Shown here: piece after piece, positions 9,364 through 18,002 of the stretch
Layout: the number at the start of each line of letters is the position of its first letter
How positions within the stretch are numbered: position 1 is the stretch's first letter
NCBI RefSeq assembly: GCF_000702885.1
Contig: NZ_JNKO01000006.1
Coordinates: 62,001 to 126,000 of the forward strand
Source: Oribacterium sp. P6A1
GTDB taxonomy: Bacteria > Bacillota > Clostridia > Lachnospirales > Lachnospiraceae
Direction: 5' to 3'
Length of the DNA stretch: 64,000 nt
The notes under the pieces: generated by a model
The model's input: the letters and a program-made list of their open reading frames with translations, nothing else
Told to the model about the DNA's origin: nothing
Databases searched by the model: none
Translations under genes and position numbers: made by a program

Positions 9364-9408
9364 GACCCTTTGTGTCCTGCTGTTTATACGGGATGCAGAG
9401 GGTTTTTC
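9364..9408 (+). terminator. Intrinsic terminator after garD
   Basis: A long imperfect stem begins ACCCTTTGTGTCC (9365 onwards) and closes with AGGGT, followed by TTTTCTT. Several G-U pairs give about 15 paired positions. Confidence 0.75.
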
Positions 9409-9436
9409 TTATGATAAATACCTGACATTATTTTTT

Positions 9437-9516
9437 CTAATGTAAGCATTAGCATAACTAACAGTAAAACTTATGAATGACAGAGTAATGATAAGATTTG
9501 CTAATGTAAGCATAAG
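9437..9516 (+). promoter_or_regulatory. Repeated operator-like sites upstream of the TTT transporter
   Basis: CTAATGTAAGCATTAG (9437-9452) is a dyad with 6-bp arms. CTAATGTAAGCATAAG (9501-9516) is a second copy 64 bp on, with ATAAGATTT directly repeated around it (9491 and 9512). Related sequence occurs before garD and garR. The region 9409-9690 contains no gene. It is a likely binding region for the LysR regulator, and the promoter of tctBAC should be here. Confidence 0.55.
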
Positions 9517-9690
9517 ATTTACGAGTTTTACAACGGATTTTGTGTAAGTTATCCTAATACCGTCAAAGAAAAAGACAATATTCAGTGACTTCCACGAAAT
9601 TGAATAAGATCAGAATCTGGTCTTATGAAATGATAAATCACTGCCGAAGGGCAGGACCTCCGGGAGACCGGAAAGAAAGGGGGAACTTAA

Positions 9691-10188
9691 ATGTTCTTTA
9701 GAAAATATGGCGACTTTGTTGTCGGCATCTTTTACGCAGTTCTGGGTGCAGCTCTTATCATAGGGTCCAGGGCACTTCCAAAATCGAAGGTCATGGAAAT
9801 CGGTCCGGATTTCATGCCTACTCTGATCGGAACCATCATCCTTATTCTGGCAGGCATACTCCTGGTTGAGACAGCAACACGGTTTAAGAGCCAGTCAGCT
9901 GAACTTGAGTCATCAGGTTTCAAGGATACCTCGGACTACAAGAGAGTTCTGGGAAGTCTTGCGGCAGCCACGGTTTATGTAAATATCTTAAAGCCTGTGG
10001 GATTTATCATCAGCACACTGGTATATCTTCTGGTTCAGATTTACATACTGGCTCCGGATCAGAGCAGAACAAAAAAGGACGTCGTTACTTATCTCATCAT
10101 AGATGTGGTTTTCACAGTAGTTGTTTATCTGCTTTTCCGTTACGGATTCAAGATAGTGCTTCCGGCGGGAATCTTCGCAATACAGTAA
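9691..10188 (+). CDS. tctB: Tripartite tricarboxylate transporter small membrane subunit (TctB)
   Basis: A 165-residue membrane protein with four predicted hydrophobic segments (FVVGIFYAVLGAALIIGSRAL at the start; LIGTIILILAGILLVE; VNILKPVGFIISTLVYLLVQ; VVFTVVVYLLFRYGFKIVLP). This is the TctB arrangement of tripartite tricarboxylate transporters (TTT). The AAAGGGGG-type ribosome binding site is strong. It is the first gene of tctB-tctA-tctC. The likely substrate is galactarate and/or glucarate, inferred from the flanking garD and gudD genes; the family itself carries many carboxylates. Confidence 0.9.
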   Translation: MFFRKYGDFVVGIFYAVLGAALIIGSRALPKSKVMEIGPDFMPTLIGTIILILAGILLVETATRFKSQSAELESSGFKDTSDYKRVLGSLAAATVYVNILKPVGFIISTLVYLLVQIYILAPDQSRTKKDVVTYLIIDVVFTVVVYLLFRYGFKIVLPAGIFAIQ

Positions 10189-10201
10189 GGAGGGGAAACA
10201 A

Positions 10202-11719
10202 ATGAATGCATTGGCACAATTAGGAGCTGCGGTGGTTTCCGTCTGTCAGCCCGTTTCCCTGCTCTTTATGGTGGCAGGTGTTGCAATCGGTATCGTCTTC
10301 GGATCAATCCCCGGACTATCCGCTTCCATGGCAGTAGCCCTGATGCTTCCGCTGACATTCACCATGGATTCATCCCTTGGAATGAATGTTCTGGTAGCCG
10401 TTTATATCGGAGGTATCTCCGGCGGACTTATCTCAGCGATACTTCTCAATATGCCGGGAACCGCTTCTTCAATAGCAACCACCTTTGACGGGTACCCAAT
10501 GGCTCAGAAGGGAGAGGCCATGAGAGCCCTGGGAATCGGAATAGTTTTTTCCTTCCTGGGATCACTTTTCTCATTCTTCGTTCTTTCATTCTTTGCACCT
10601 ATGCTTGCGGATGTGGCACTTAAGTTTACACCTGTTGAGAACTTCGGTATCTGCTTCTTCGCACTTACCATGGTGGCCATCCTTTCCTCCGGAAACATGG
10701 TGAAGGGTCTTCTGGCCGGACTATTCGGACTGGTTTTCTGTTTCGTAGGTATGGCACCTATCGACGGTACACCGAGATTCACCTTCGGAAATCAGGATCT
10801 TCTGGCAGGATTCAACCAGCTTACAACTCTTATCGGAATCTTCGCTGTTGCAGATATCCTCATATCAGCTGAGGAGATGAATCTGAAGGGGGTTCAGACC
10901 ATTCCCGTGACCAAGGTAAAGGGCTTCGGCTTCTCCATGAAGGAATTTGTTTCATGGCTTCCGGGGGCAGTAAGATCAGCCATCATCGGAACCGGAATAG
11001 GTATCCTTCCGGGAATCGGTGGTTCCACATCAGGAATGCTTTCCTACGTAACAGCAAAGAATATGAGCAAGCATCCCGAAACCTTCGGACAGGGTGATCC
11101 GGAAGGAATCGTGGCAACAGAGTGTGCCAACAATGCTACCATCGGCGGAGCAATGATTCCTCTTCTGGTTCTAGGTATCCCGGGTGACGGTGTTACAGCC
11201 ATGATGCTCGGTGGTTTCCTCATTCACGGTCTCTCAGCAGGTCCCCTTCTTTTCGTTAAGAACGCAGATGTGGTTTACGGAATATTCGCAGCATGTATGG
11301 TATGTGACCTCATAATGCTCCTGGTGGAATGGACATGTATCAAGGCATTTGTACAGGTACTTAAGGTTCCGAAGCATATACTCATGCCTCTTATCCTTGT
11401 ACTTTGCGCAGTAGGCGCTTACGCAACAAACAACAGAGTTTTCGATGTACAGTCCATCATCGTATTTGGTGTGGTCGGTTACGTATATCACAAGTTCAGA
11501 CTTCCCACCACTCCATTCGTACTCTGCTTCCTGGTAGGTTCCATGACAGAGACCTACTTAAGAAGAGGAATCATGAGCTACAAGAGTTTCGGAGCCTTCT
11601 TCACACATCCTATCTTCGACTTCTTCTGGTTTGTGGCCTGCGGAGTTCTGATATGGTCAGTTTATAAGGAAGTTATGACAGGAAAAAAGAAAAAGCTTGA
11701 GGCAAAGGCTGCCGCTTAA
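10202..11719 (+). CDS. tctA: Tripartite tricarboxylate transporter large membrane subunit (TctA)
   Basis: A 505-residue integral membrane protein, the main permease of a TTT system, with about eleven to twelve hydrophobic helices. The two pseudo-symmetric signature regions are visible: GIVFGSIPGLSASMAVALMLP near residue 30 and GILPGIGGSTSGM near residue 270. It starts 13 bp after tctB with an AAGGAGGGG-like site, so translation is probably coupled. In this pathway it should move hexarates across the membrane, with substrate delivered by the TctC lipoprotein encoded downstream. Confidence 0.93.
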   Translation: MNALAQLGAAVVSVCQPVSLLFMVAGVAIGIVFGSIPGLSASMAVALMLPLTFTMDSSLGMNVLVAVYIGGISGGLISAILLNMPGTASSIATTFDGYPMAQKGEAMRALGIGIVFSFLGSLFSFFVLSFFAPMLADVALKFTPVENFGICFFALTMVAILSSGNMVKGLLAGLFGLVFCFVGMAPIDGTPRFTFGNQDLLAGFNQLTTLIGIFAVADILISAEEMNLKGVQTIPVTKVKGFGFSMKEFVSWLPGAVRSAIIGTGIGILPGIGGSTSGMLSYVTAKNMSKHPETFGQGDPEGIVATECANNATIGGAMIPLLVLGIPGDGVTAMMLGGFLIHGLSAGPLLFVKNADVVYGIFAACMVCDLIMLLVEWTCIKAFVQVLKVPKHILMPLILVLCAVGAYATNNRVFDVQSIIVFGVVGYVYHKFRLPTTPFVLCFLVGSMTETYLRRGIMSYKSFGAFFTHPIFDFFWFVACGVLIWSVYKEVMTGKKKKLEAKAAA

Positions 11720-11814
11720 CCAAAGGTAATTAAAGAAACGGCAAAGCCGGTTTCTGATCTGAACACATATGTTTTTCTCCGAAGGAAGCCTGTGGGCTAT
11801 GAAGTCCATAATGA

Positions 11815-11852
11815 GTGATTTCTTTATTGAAGGGTGTTTGAAAAGAAATCAC
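11815..11852 (+). other. Stem-loop between tctA and tctC
   Basis: A perfect 11-bp stem (GTGATTTCTTT 11815-11825 with AAAGAAATCAC 11842-11852) lies 30 nt before the tctC ribosome binding site, with no T-tract. Such hairpins often mark a processing site or protect the mRNA of a highly made binding protein. A smaller GGC/GCC hairpin lies at 11734-11755. Confidence 0.6.
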
Positions 11853-11889
11853 AGCTTCCCCAGGGGAGAGTAAATAAAAGGAGAAAAAA

Positions 11890-12936
11890 ATGAAAAAGAG
11901 AATCTTATCAGCAGTACTTGCAGGAGGAATGGTACTTGGACTTGCAGCATGCGGTTCCTCAAACACAGCATCAACAACAGCCGCAGCAAAGGAAACAGCT
12001 CAACAGGCAGCTGAGACAAAGGCAGCTGAAGGCGGCGCTTCATCTGATGCTTCAGGATGGACACCATCAGGACCTATCTCACTGGTGCTTCCTGCAGGCG
12101 CAGGCGGAGATACAGACCTTTCAGCAAGAATCTTTGCCCAGTACGCAAAGGAGCTTACAGGAGCTGATTTCGTAGTTGTCAATGCTTCCGGCGCTTCAGG
12201 ATCTGTTGCAGCAAACCAGGTCCTTTCAGCAGCAAACGATGGTCTAACAGTTCTTTACGGACATAACCTCGTAAACGTTGCCAATGTTGCGGGAATCACT
12301 GATTACGATTACACAGCATTCACACTGGGACCGACATTTGCAAAGAACGATGCCCAGGGTCTCTATGTAAACCCTGAGAAGTACAAGAGCCTTTCGGAGT
12401 TCATAGAGGCAGCAAAAGCAAATCCGGGACAGCTTAAGGCCTGCACAGAGGTTGGTGCTTACACATACTATGAGTTCCTTAAGTTCGAGCAGGTTGCCGG
12501 AATTGATCTTGATCTTGTAGACGTCGGATCAAACTCAGACAAGGTTACAGCCATGCTTTCCGGTCAGGTTGACATGATGCCGGGCGCATTTGTAAATACA
12601 AAGGATTACATCGATGCAGGACAGTTCCTCTGCGTAGGTATCCCGACTGCCGAGAAGTCATCTCTTATGCCGGATGTTCCTACACTTAAGGAGCAGGGCG
12701 TAGACCTGGTATATCCTGACTGCGACTATTCCTTCTACTTCCCGGCAGGAACTTCGGAGGCAGTTATCAAGTGGTTTGAGGAAACAACAAAGGCTGTTAC
12801 AGAAAATGAGAAGTGCCAGGAGGATCTCAAGAACATGCAGATCAATCCTTACTACCTCTCAGCTGCTGACTCTGTAGAGAATGACAAGAACTATCTTGAG
12901 ATCTTCAAGGAAGTTGCTGCTTCTGTAGAGAACTGA
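11890..12936 (+). CDS. tctC: Tripartite tricarboxylate transporter substrate-binding lipoprotein (TctC/Bug family)
   Basis: A 348-residue extracytoplasmic solute-binding protein. The N-terminus is a lipoprotein signal (MKKRILSAVLAGG...LAAC) with lipidated Cys21, followed by an Ala/Thr/Ser-rich linker to about residue 55. The mature Bug-fold domain contains PAGAGGDTDLSARI, the carboxylate-binding loop, and a VDMMPGAF segment. The ribosome binding site (AAAAGGAG) and GCA/CTT-biased codons suit high expression. It delivers the carboxylate to TctA/TctB; hexarate specificity is inferred from gene context. Confidence 0.92.
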   Translation: MKKRILSAVLAGGMVLGLAACGSSNTASTTAAAKETAQQAAETKAAEGGASSDASGWTPSGPISLVLPAGAGGDTDLSARIFAQYAKELTGADFVVVNASGASGSVAANQVLSAANDGLTVLYGHNLVNVANVAGITDYDYTAFTLGPTFAKNDAQGLYVNPEKYKSLSEFIEAAKANPGQLKACTEVGAYTYYEFLKFEQVAGIDLDLVDVGSNSDKVTAMLSGQVDMMPGAFVNTKDYIDAGQFLCVGIPTAEKSSLMPDVPTLKEQGVDLVYPDCDYSFYFPAGTSEAVIKWFEETTKAVTENEKCQEDLKNMQINPYYLSAADSVENDKNYLEIFKEVAASVEN

Positions 12937-13072
12937 GAAAGCTTAAACAGCTAAGAATCAATAATACGATATCAGTGCCATAAGTCTTCTTCCACCTGTA
13001 CTTGCACAAAAGTGGGAGATGTACTTTATGACACGCCCCGATATCGACTTTTGACACTTACGTCATATATCG

Positions 13073-13188
13073 GACACTATATCCTGATTTTTTATCCCGG
13101 GCCCGGCTTATCCGGGCCCATCCAAAAGAGTTCAGGATGATGCAAAGATACTCTTTACATGATCCCGAATCCTGTTGAAGATAGTGTC
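13073..13188 (+). other. Nested inverted repeats upstream of a membrane-protein gene
   Basis: Three nested pairings are visible: GACACTAT (13073-13080) with ATAGTGTC (13181-13188), ATCCTGA (13081-13087) with TCAGGAT (13132-13138), and a GC-only stem GGGCCCGG (13099-13106) with CCGGGCCC (13112-13119). No T-tract follows. The stretch 12937-13243 has no gene. The element could be a leader RNA or a miniature repeat; it is not an ordinary terminator. Confidence 0.5.
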
Positions 13189-13243
13189 AGTTGCCTTTGT
13201 GGAAACTAAGGCCGGGGACACTATAAAAAGAGAGGTAAAAAAA

Positions 13244-14200
13244 TTGGATACCAAAAAGACAGTTAAGGATCATATCAGTGATCTGAAAAAGGAAAACAAA
13301 AGAGTTCATATCATTGCATATTTTATGATGGCGGTACTTGTGGGAGTACTGATCGTGTCTCTCAGGAGACAGTTCTATCTGACCTTCGGGTTACTTATCA
13401 TTGCGCTTATGATTCAGTTTTTTGTGTTTCGTAAGGCACAGAAAAAATACATAAAGCACTGTGAGGATGTAAACATTGCCCTGACCCTGAAAGAACCTTT
13501 GAATGCTTCCGAAATACAGGAAAAGGGAACATATATTACTGAAGAGACCCTTAAAAAGGCTCATATCATACCCTTTGTACCGAAGACCTTTAACGGATTC
13601 AAGGCCATAAAAGGCGAGAGAAAGGGAATAGAGGTCTCAGCCACAGATATTTCCGTTGTAGAAAGAAAAAACGATAAGGGAATAGCTGCGGAGGTAAATA
13701 CAGGAAACTGGATTCATATCGTGCTTCCTGAAGGGACGGGCAAGAAGCTCTGTATAGTGGAAGATGATCTCATGAGGAATTCAGCAAGAACAGATTTTTT
13801 CTCAAAAGATTCATACAGAGAATATGATCTTCCCGAGGGCTTTCCCAAAAGATTCCATATTTATGAAAGCAGTGAAACAAAGAGCAGTGAAGCAAAGAGC
13901 AGTGAAACAAAGAGCAGTGAAACAAAGAGCAGTGAAGCAAAGAGCAGTGAAACAGAGAACAATGAAACAGTGAGCGAAAAGAAGCTCAGTGAGAGCTTTC
14001 TCGCTAAATTAAAGTCACTTTCTGATTACACTCCGGGAAAGCTTGGAGTATGTATCAGTGATGATACCGTAGATGTCTTCATAAAAAACAGATTTCTTGC
14101 AGCCGGTTTTACAGCCGGACAGGAGGTGGATGAAAGAACTCTCCTCCGTGATCCTTATCCTGAACTTATGCATGTTCTCGATATGGTTGAATTCCTTTGA
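13244..14200 (+). CDS. Two-helix membrane protein with SSE(T/A)K repeats, DUF3137-like
   Basis: I do not recognise a characterised family. After a charged N-terminus there are two hydrophobic helices (HIIAYFMMAVLVGVLIVSL and YLTFGLLIIALMIQFFVF) and then a soluble domain of about 250 residues. The layout, including a late DVFIKNRFLA segment, resembles DUF3137-type galanin-like membrane proteins. A run of SSETK/SSEAK pentapeptides interrupts the soluble part near residue 210. I prefer the TTG at 13244, with AGAGG 8 nt upstream; an earlier in-frame TTG at 13175 lies inside the inverted-repeat region. It sits between the transporter and gudD, but any link to hexarates is only positional. Confidence 0.65.
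   Translation: MDTKKTVKDHISDLKKENKRVHIIAYFMMAVLVGVLIVSLRRQFYLTFGLLIIALMIQFFVFRKAQKKYIKHCEDVNIALTLKEPLNASEIQEKGTYITEETLKKAHIIPFVPKTFNGFKAIKGERKGIEVSATDISVVERKNDKGIAAEVNTGNWIHIVLPEGTGKKLCIVEDDLMRNSARTDFFSKDSYREYDLPEGFPKRFHIYESSETKSSEAKSSETKSSETKSSEAKSSETENNETVSEKKLSESFLAKLKSLSDYTPGKLGVCISDDTVDVFIKNRFLAAGFTAGQEVDERTLLRDPYPELMHVLDMVEFL
13868..13972 (+). repeat. 15-bp tandem repeat inside a coding sequence
   Basis: Seven 15-bp units of AGCAGTGAAACAAAG type: 13868, 13883, 13898, 13913, 13928, 13943 and a degenerate one at 13958. They encode SSETK or SSEAK. Copy-number changes would keep the reading frame. Confidence 0.9.
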
Positions 14201-14205
14201 GTATA

Positions 14206-14234
14206 AGACAGCATATGTCGACGGTGCTGTTTTA
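14206..14234 (+). terminator. Weak terminator-like hairpin before gudD
   Basis: AGACAGCA (14206-14213) pairs with TGCTGTTT (14225-14232) with one G-U pair and a T-rich tail. It is followed by the gudD ribosome binding site (AAAAGGAG). Confidence 0.45.
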
Positions 14235-14278
14235 TCAGATATAAAAGTTTAGCACCTATAGAAAAGGAGAATATAAAA

Positions 14279-15610
14279 ATGATACCTGTAATTTCAAAGA
14301 TGGAAGTATACCCTGTAGCCGGACATGATTGTATGGAGCTCAATCTTTCAGGAGCCCACGCACCTTATTTCACAAGAAATATCGTTATCCTTACAGATTC
14401 AAACGGAGTAGAGGGTGTCGGAGAAGTTCCGGGAGGACAGAAGATCACTAATGCTTTAGAGGCAGTCAAGGATCTGGTTATAGGAACAAAGATCTCTGAT
14501 TACAAGAACACACTTAACAAGGTAAGAGCATGGCTTGATGCAAATATCAAGGATGATGTAAGAGGTCTTCAGACCTTTGACTTACGTACAGGTGTACATG
14601 TGGTTACTGCCATCGAGGCACCTCTTCTTGATCTTATGGGCAAGTTCTTGGAGGTTCCGGCAGCTTCCCTTATGGGTGACGGATTACAGAGATCATCCGT
14701 AAGATTCCTCTCATACCTTTTCTATGTGGGTGACAGAAAGAAGACAGATCTTCCCTATGAGGAAGAGCCTGATTCAGATTGCGACTGGTACAGATTACGT
14801 CATGAGGAAGCTATGGATCCCGAGCATATCGTAGCTCTTGCAAAGGCAACCCATGAGAAGTACGGATTTGAGGATTTCAAGCTTAAGGGCGGAGTTCTTC
14901 AGCCTGATGAGGAAGTTAAGGCTGTTACAGCAATTAAGGAAGCTTTCCCGGACGCAAGGGTGGACCTTGATCCAAACGGATGCTGGAGCCTTGCAGAAGC
15001 TGTCCGTGTTGCACCTGCTTTAAAGAAGGTTCTTGCTTATGTTGAGGACCCTTGTGGTGCTGAGAACGGTTTCTCAGGCCGTGAGATCATGGCTGAGTTC
15101 AAGCAGGAGACCGGAATGCCTACAGCTACCAACATGATCGACACAGACTGGAGACAGATGAGACATTGCATCCAGCTTAAGAGTGTAGACATTCCTCTTG
15201 CAGACCCTCATTTCTGGACTATGGAAGGCTCTGTCCGTGTAGGCCAGCTCTGCAATGAGTTCGGTCTTATGTGGGGCTGCCATTCAAACAACCACTTTGA
15301 TATCTCCCTTGCGATGGTTGCGCAGTGCGCTGCAGCTGTTCCGGGCAAGCTTAACGGTATCGATACACACTGGATCTGGCAGGAAGGCAGAGAGCGTCTC
15401 ACAAAGAATCCTATGCAGATCGTCGGCGGATGCATAAATGACATCGACAAGACTGTAGGTCTCGGTGTTGAAGTTGACCGTGAGCAGATTATGAAGGCTA
15501 ACAAGCTTTACATCGACAATTGCCTCGGTGCACGCGATGATTCAATCGGAATGCAGTATCTGATCCCCGGATGGAAGTTTGATAACAAGCGTCCGTGTAT
15601 GGTCCGCTAA
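14279..15610 (+). CDS. gudD: Glucarate dehydratase
   Basis: An enolase-superfamily acid-sugar dehydratase converting D-glucarate (or L-idarate) to 5-dehydro-4-deoxyglucarate. It has 443 residues and matches GudD along its length. Catalytic features: Lys201-x-Lys203 (FKLKGG), the metal ligands Asp231 (DPNG) and Glu256 (VEDPCG), [15 protein letters not shown], and His335 in HSNNHFDIS, ending RPCMVR. The N-terminal capping domain has AGHD and [13 protein letters not shown]. The start is fixed by AAAAGGAG 10 nt upstream. It is the first gene of a two-gene operon with a paralogue and feeds the same intermediate as GarD. Confidence 0.95.
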   Translation: MIPVISKMEVYPVAGHDCMELNLSGAHAPYFTRNIVILTDSNGVEGVGEVPGGQKITNALEAVKDLVIGTKISDYKNTLNKVRAWLDANIKDDVRGLQTFDLRTGVHVVTAIEAPLLDLMGKFLEVPAASLMGDGLQRSSVRFLSYLFYVGDRKKTDLPYEEEPDSDCDWYRLRHEEAMDPEHIVALAKATHEKYGFEDFKLKGGVLQPDEEVKAVTAIKEAFPDARVDLDPNGCWSLAEAVRVAPALKKVLAYVEDPCGAENGFSGREIMAEFKQETGMPTATNMIDTDWRQMRHCIQLKSVDIPLADPHFWTMEGSVRVGQLCNEFGLMWGCHSNNHFDISLAMVAQCAAAVPGKLNGIDTHWIWQEGRERLTKNPMQIVGGCINDIDKTVGLGVEVDREQIMKANKLYIDNCLGARDDSIGMQYLIPGWKFDNKRPCMVR

Positions 15611-15621
15611 GGGGTATAAAT

Positions 15622-16971
15622 ATGACAGATACACCTATTATTACAAAAATGGAGGTCATCCCTGTTGCGGGATACGACAGCATGATGATGACCTTGTCGG
15701 GATGTCACGCGCCTTGCTTCACCAGAAATCTGGTAGTACTTTCGGATAATGCCGGTCATCAGGGAATCGGCGAGATACACGGCGGTGATTATACCTGTGA
15801 ATGTTTAAATGCCGTGCGTCCTCTCGTAGAGGGACAGCCCGTATCAAAATATCGTCAGATTCTTCAGAAGATACATAAGATGGCAAATCCATCTTCCGAT
15901 GATGACGGCGAGGGCATACAGACCCTTGATATCTCAAAGCTTAAGTTCGTTGTGAAGAGCGAGTGGGCCATAGAATGTGCCATGCTTGATCTTATGGGAC
16001 AGTTCCTCGGTGTTCCCATGTGCGATCTTTTAGGCGAAGGTCAGCAGCGTAAGGAAGTTGAGATGCTGGGATATCTTTTCTATGTTTCCGATAAGAAAAA
16101 GGTTCCGGCAGGAGATATGCAGTATCTTGATGAGAGTGACAGCTTTGATCCATGGTTCCGTTTAAGAAGAGAGGAGATACTTACTCCGGAGAGGATAGTT
16201 GAAGAGGCAGAGGCGCTTTTTGATAAATACGGTTTTAAAAATTTCAAGCTCAAGGGCGGAGTACTTGCGGGTTCAGATGAAATGGAAGCCTGCAGAGCAT
16301 TAAAGAAGCGTTTCCCGGAGGCCCGCATTAACATTGATCCAAACGGTGCCTGGAGTCTTAATGAGGCTATAGAGCTTTGCAGGGATATGCACAATGTGAT
16401 CACATACATGGAGGATCCCTGCGGACCTGAGGCAGGATATTCAAGCCGTGAGATCATGCGTGAGTTCAAGAATGCAACCCAGTTCCAGGTGGCAACCAAC
16501 ATGATTGCAACAGACTGGAGACAGTTCTATCATACCGTGAGTCTCAATGCCTGCGACATCATACTTGCGGATCCACATTTCTGGGGCTTTGACGGTGCTA
16601 TCCGTATGTCGCAGCTCCTTGATTCATGGGGACTTACATGGGGTGTTCACTCCAACAATCATTTTGATATAACTCTTGCGGCCTTTGCTCAGGTTGGCGC
16701 CGCAGCTGTAGGTACTCCTGCACCTCTTGATACCCACTGGATCTGGCAGGACGGACAAAATCTGCTTTACGATACTCCAAAGATCGTTGGAGGAAAGCTA
16801 CAGGTTCCGGATGCTCCCGGCCTTGGTGTCCATCTCAATATGGAAAGAGTTATGGAAGCCAATAAGCTTTACAACAGTCTTCCGAGCCATGACAGGGATG
16901 ATGCGAAGTCAATGCAGTATCTGATCCCTGGGTGGAAGTATGATCATAAGAAGCCTTGTCTTGTGAGGTGA
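15622..16971 (+). CDS. Glucarate dehydratase-related protein (GudD/GudX family)
   Basis: A second enolase-superfamily protein (449 residues), 11 bp after gudD. I chose the ATG at 15622, preceded by AAGGGG; an ATG at 15595 would overlap gudD. The catalytic set appears intact: Lys209-x-Lys211 (FKLKGG), NIDPNGAW, MEDPCG, NMIATDWRQ, ADPHFW and His343 (HSNNHFDIT). Unlike Escherichia coli GudX, which has TNWRE, this one keeps TDWRQ. However, the N-terminal cap differs from gudD (SGCHAPCFTRN, GDYTCECLN, an insertion NPSSDDDGEG, TLDISKLKF in place of TFDLRTGVH). It may therefore act on a different hexarate epimer or form hetero-oligomers with GudD. It is probably co-transcribed with gudD. Confidence 0.88.
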   Translation: MTDTPIITKMEVIPVAGYDSMMMTLSGCHAPCFTRNLVVLSDNAGHQGIGEIHGGDYTCECLNAVRPLVEGQPVSKYRQILQKIHKMANPSSDDDGEGIQTLDISKLKFVVKSEWAIECAMLDLMGQFLGVPMCDLLGEGQQRKEVEMLGYLFYVSDKKKVPAGDMQYLDESDSFDPWFRLRREEILTPERIVEEAEALFDKYGFKNFKLKGGVLAGSDEMEACRALKKRFPEARINIDPNGAWSLNEAIELCRDMHNVITYMEDPCGPEAGYSSREIMREFKNATQFQVATNMIATDWRQFYHTVSLNACDIILADPHFWGFDGAIRMSQLLDSWGLTWGVHSNNHFDITLAAFAQVGAAAVGTPAPLDTHWIWQDGQNLLYDTPKIVGGKLQVPDAPGLGVHLNMERVMEANKLYNSLPSHDRDDAKSMQYLIPGWKYDHKKPCLVR

Positions 16972-17100
16972 ATTTAGACTTTCTAAGGCGGACGAAAATA
17001 TCTTGAATTGATAAAAGCCGTCAATAATAATGATGTGAGTTTCAAAAAAAATTTGCCACACATTCATATGAAATGTGATTAATCATAATTATACAAAGCG

Positions 17101-17138
17101 AAAAGGATGCACAATGCTTCAACATTGGCATCCTTTTT
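17101..17138 (+). terminator. Intrinsic terminator of the gudD operon
   Basis: AAAAGGATGC (17101-17110) pairs with GCATCCTTTT, with an inner CAATG/CATTG stem and one bulged A, followed by a T-run to 17138. Confidence 0.92.
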
Positions 17139-17181
17139 TGCAGGACAACAGGAATTGCTGCTCCGGATTTACAATCGTGAA

Positions 17182-17595
17182 TTACCCCTTAGCTCTAGTC
17201 TGGCTTTCAGCCTGTTTGAGTAGAGCATCCTGAAGTACTCTTGAAAAATTGATATTATTTTTTTCGCCGTATGTATTGAGCCACGCAGGAATAGTGATAT
17301 TTTTTCTCACGGTTTTTGTACTGTATTTCTCGGCATATGCATCCATATCAAGGGATATAACGCTTTTGAAACAATTGGATTCTGTAATCCGGACATCAAA
17401 GAATGGTGTGGCAGCAGGTATGTTATTTCCTTCTTCCAGTTCGCCTAAAATCCAACCGCTGGCGGCATCTACAGCCATATCTATAGCTTCAGCAAGGTTT
17501 GATCCCTCTGTGATACAACCGGGGAGATCAGGTACTGTTACAGTATAGCTTCCGTCATCATTAGGATCAAATATTGCTGTATATACAAGTTTCAT
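17182..17595 (-). CDS. hicB: HicB-family antitoxin
   Basis: A 137-residue type II antitoxin. The N-terminal partial RNase H-fold HicB domain is clear (YTAIFDPNDDGSYTVTVPDLPGCITEGSNLAEA), and the C-terminus is a ribbon-helix-helix-like DNA-binding segment (RKNITIPAWLNTYGEKNNI...FSRVLQDAL). It lies 26 bp downstream of hicA on the same strand. It should neutralise HicA and repress the shared promoter. Confidence 0.93.
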   Translation of the reverse strand: MKLVYTAIFDPNDDGSYTVTVPDLPGCITEGSNLAEAIDMAVDAASGWILGELEEGNNIPAATPFFDVRITESNCFKSVISLDMDAYAEKYSTKTVRKNITIPAWLNTYGEKNNINFSRVLQDALLKQAESQTRAKG

Positions 17596-17621
17596 TTGTG
17601 TACCTCCTGATAAGGCGATCT

Positions 17622-17804
17622 TTATTTAAGACCTGCTTGTTTAAGAATAGTGTTTGCTGTTTTAATATTGATATCACCGGAATGTATAGGAAGTGTAATT
17701 TTCCCTGACTTTGTGGGGTGCTTGAATTGTTTATGAGACCCTACTTGAGAGACAGGAATCCAACCATCAGACTTAAGTATACGTTCAAGTTCTCGTGCTG
17801 TCAT
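17622..17804 (-). CDS. hicA: HicA-family mRNA interferase toxin
   Basis: A 60-residue dsRBD-like toxin of the HicA/YcfA family: TARELERILKSDGW, then GSHKQFKHP with the catalytic His, and a TLPIHSGDI strand. It has the usual toxin-first order, with hicB downstream. AGGAG precedes the ATG. The toxin would cleave mRNA when HicB is degraded. Confidence 0.92.
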   Translation of the reverse strand: MTARELERILKSDGWIPVSQVGSHKQFKHPTKSGKITLPIHSGDINIKTANTILKQAGLK

Positions 17805-17824
17805 AGCTATTCTCCTATTATATT

Positions 17825-17853
17825 ATTATGCGTATTATACACATGATAGTCAA
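17825..17853 (-). promoter_or_regulatory. hicAB promoter and operator-like dyad
   Basis: Reading the minus strand, TTGACT (17853-17848) and CATAAT (17830-17825) are separated by exactly 17 bp. A small dyad, GTAT-T-ATAC (17832-17840), overlaps the spacer and is a plausible HicB-binding site. Confidence 0.6.
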
Positions 17854-17925
17854 TTGCGTTAAAAAAATATCCTCAAATAACTTTATACTGTCATCTTAGG
17901 TAGGTGAACTATCAGTTGTGATACT

Positions 17926-18002
17926 TATAATACATAAGGAATCAGGGACTCGGTTATCAGTTGATAAAGTACAGACTGATAACCGAATCCCTATATTTTT
18001 TG
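17926..18002 (+). ncRNA. Orphan promoter plus strong hairpin-terminator; possible ~65-nt RNA
   Basis: A perfect TATAAT (17926-17931) is followed about 12 nt later by an 18-bp stem with one mismatch (17944-17961 with 17975-17992), a 13-nt loop and an ATATTTTTT tail. No plus-strand gene lies upstream between the gudD terminator and this point. The unit would make a very short hairpin RNA, or act as an attenuator for garR. It could also be a decayed repeat. Evidence is purely structural. Confidence 0.4.

Noticed and set aside
13099-13119. GC-rich hairpin as an intrinsic terminator for tctC
   Set aside because: No T-run follows it on either strand, and it is nested in larger inverted repeats.
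13868-13972. Short regular repeats considered as CRISPR
   Set aside because: Units are contiguous 15-mers without spacers and are translated in frame; no cas genes are present.
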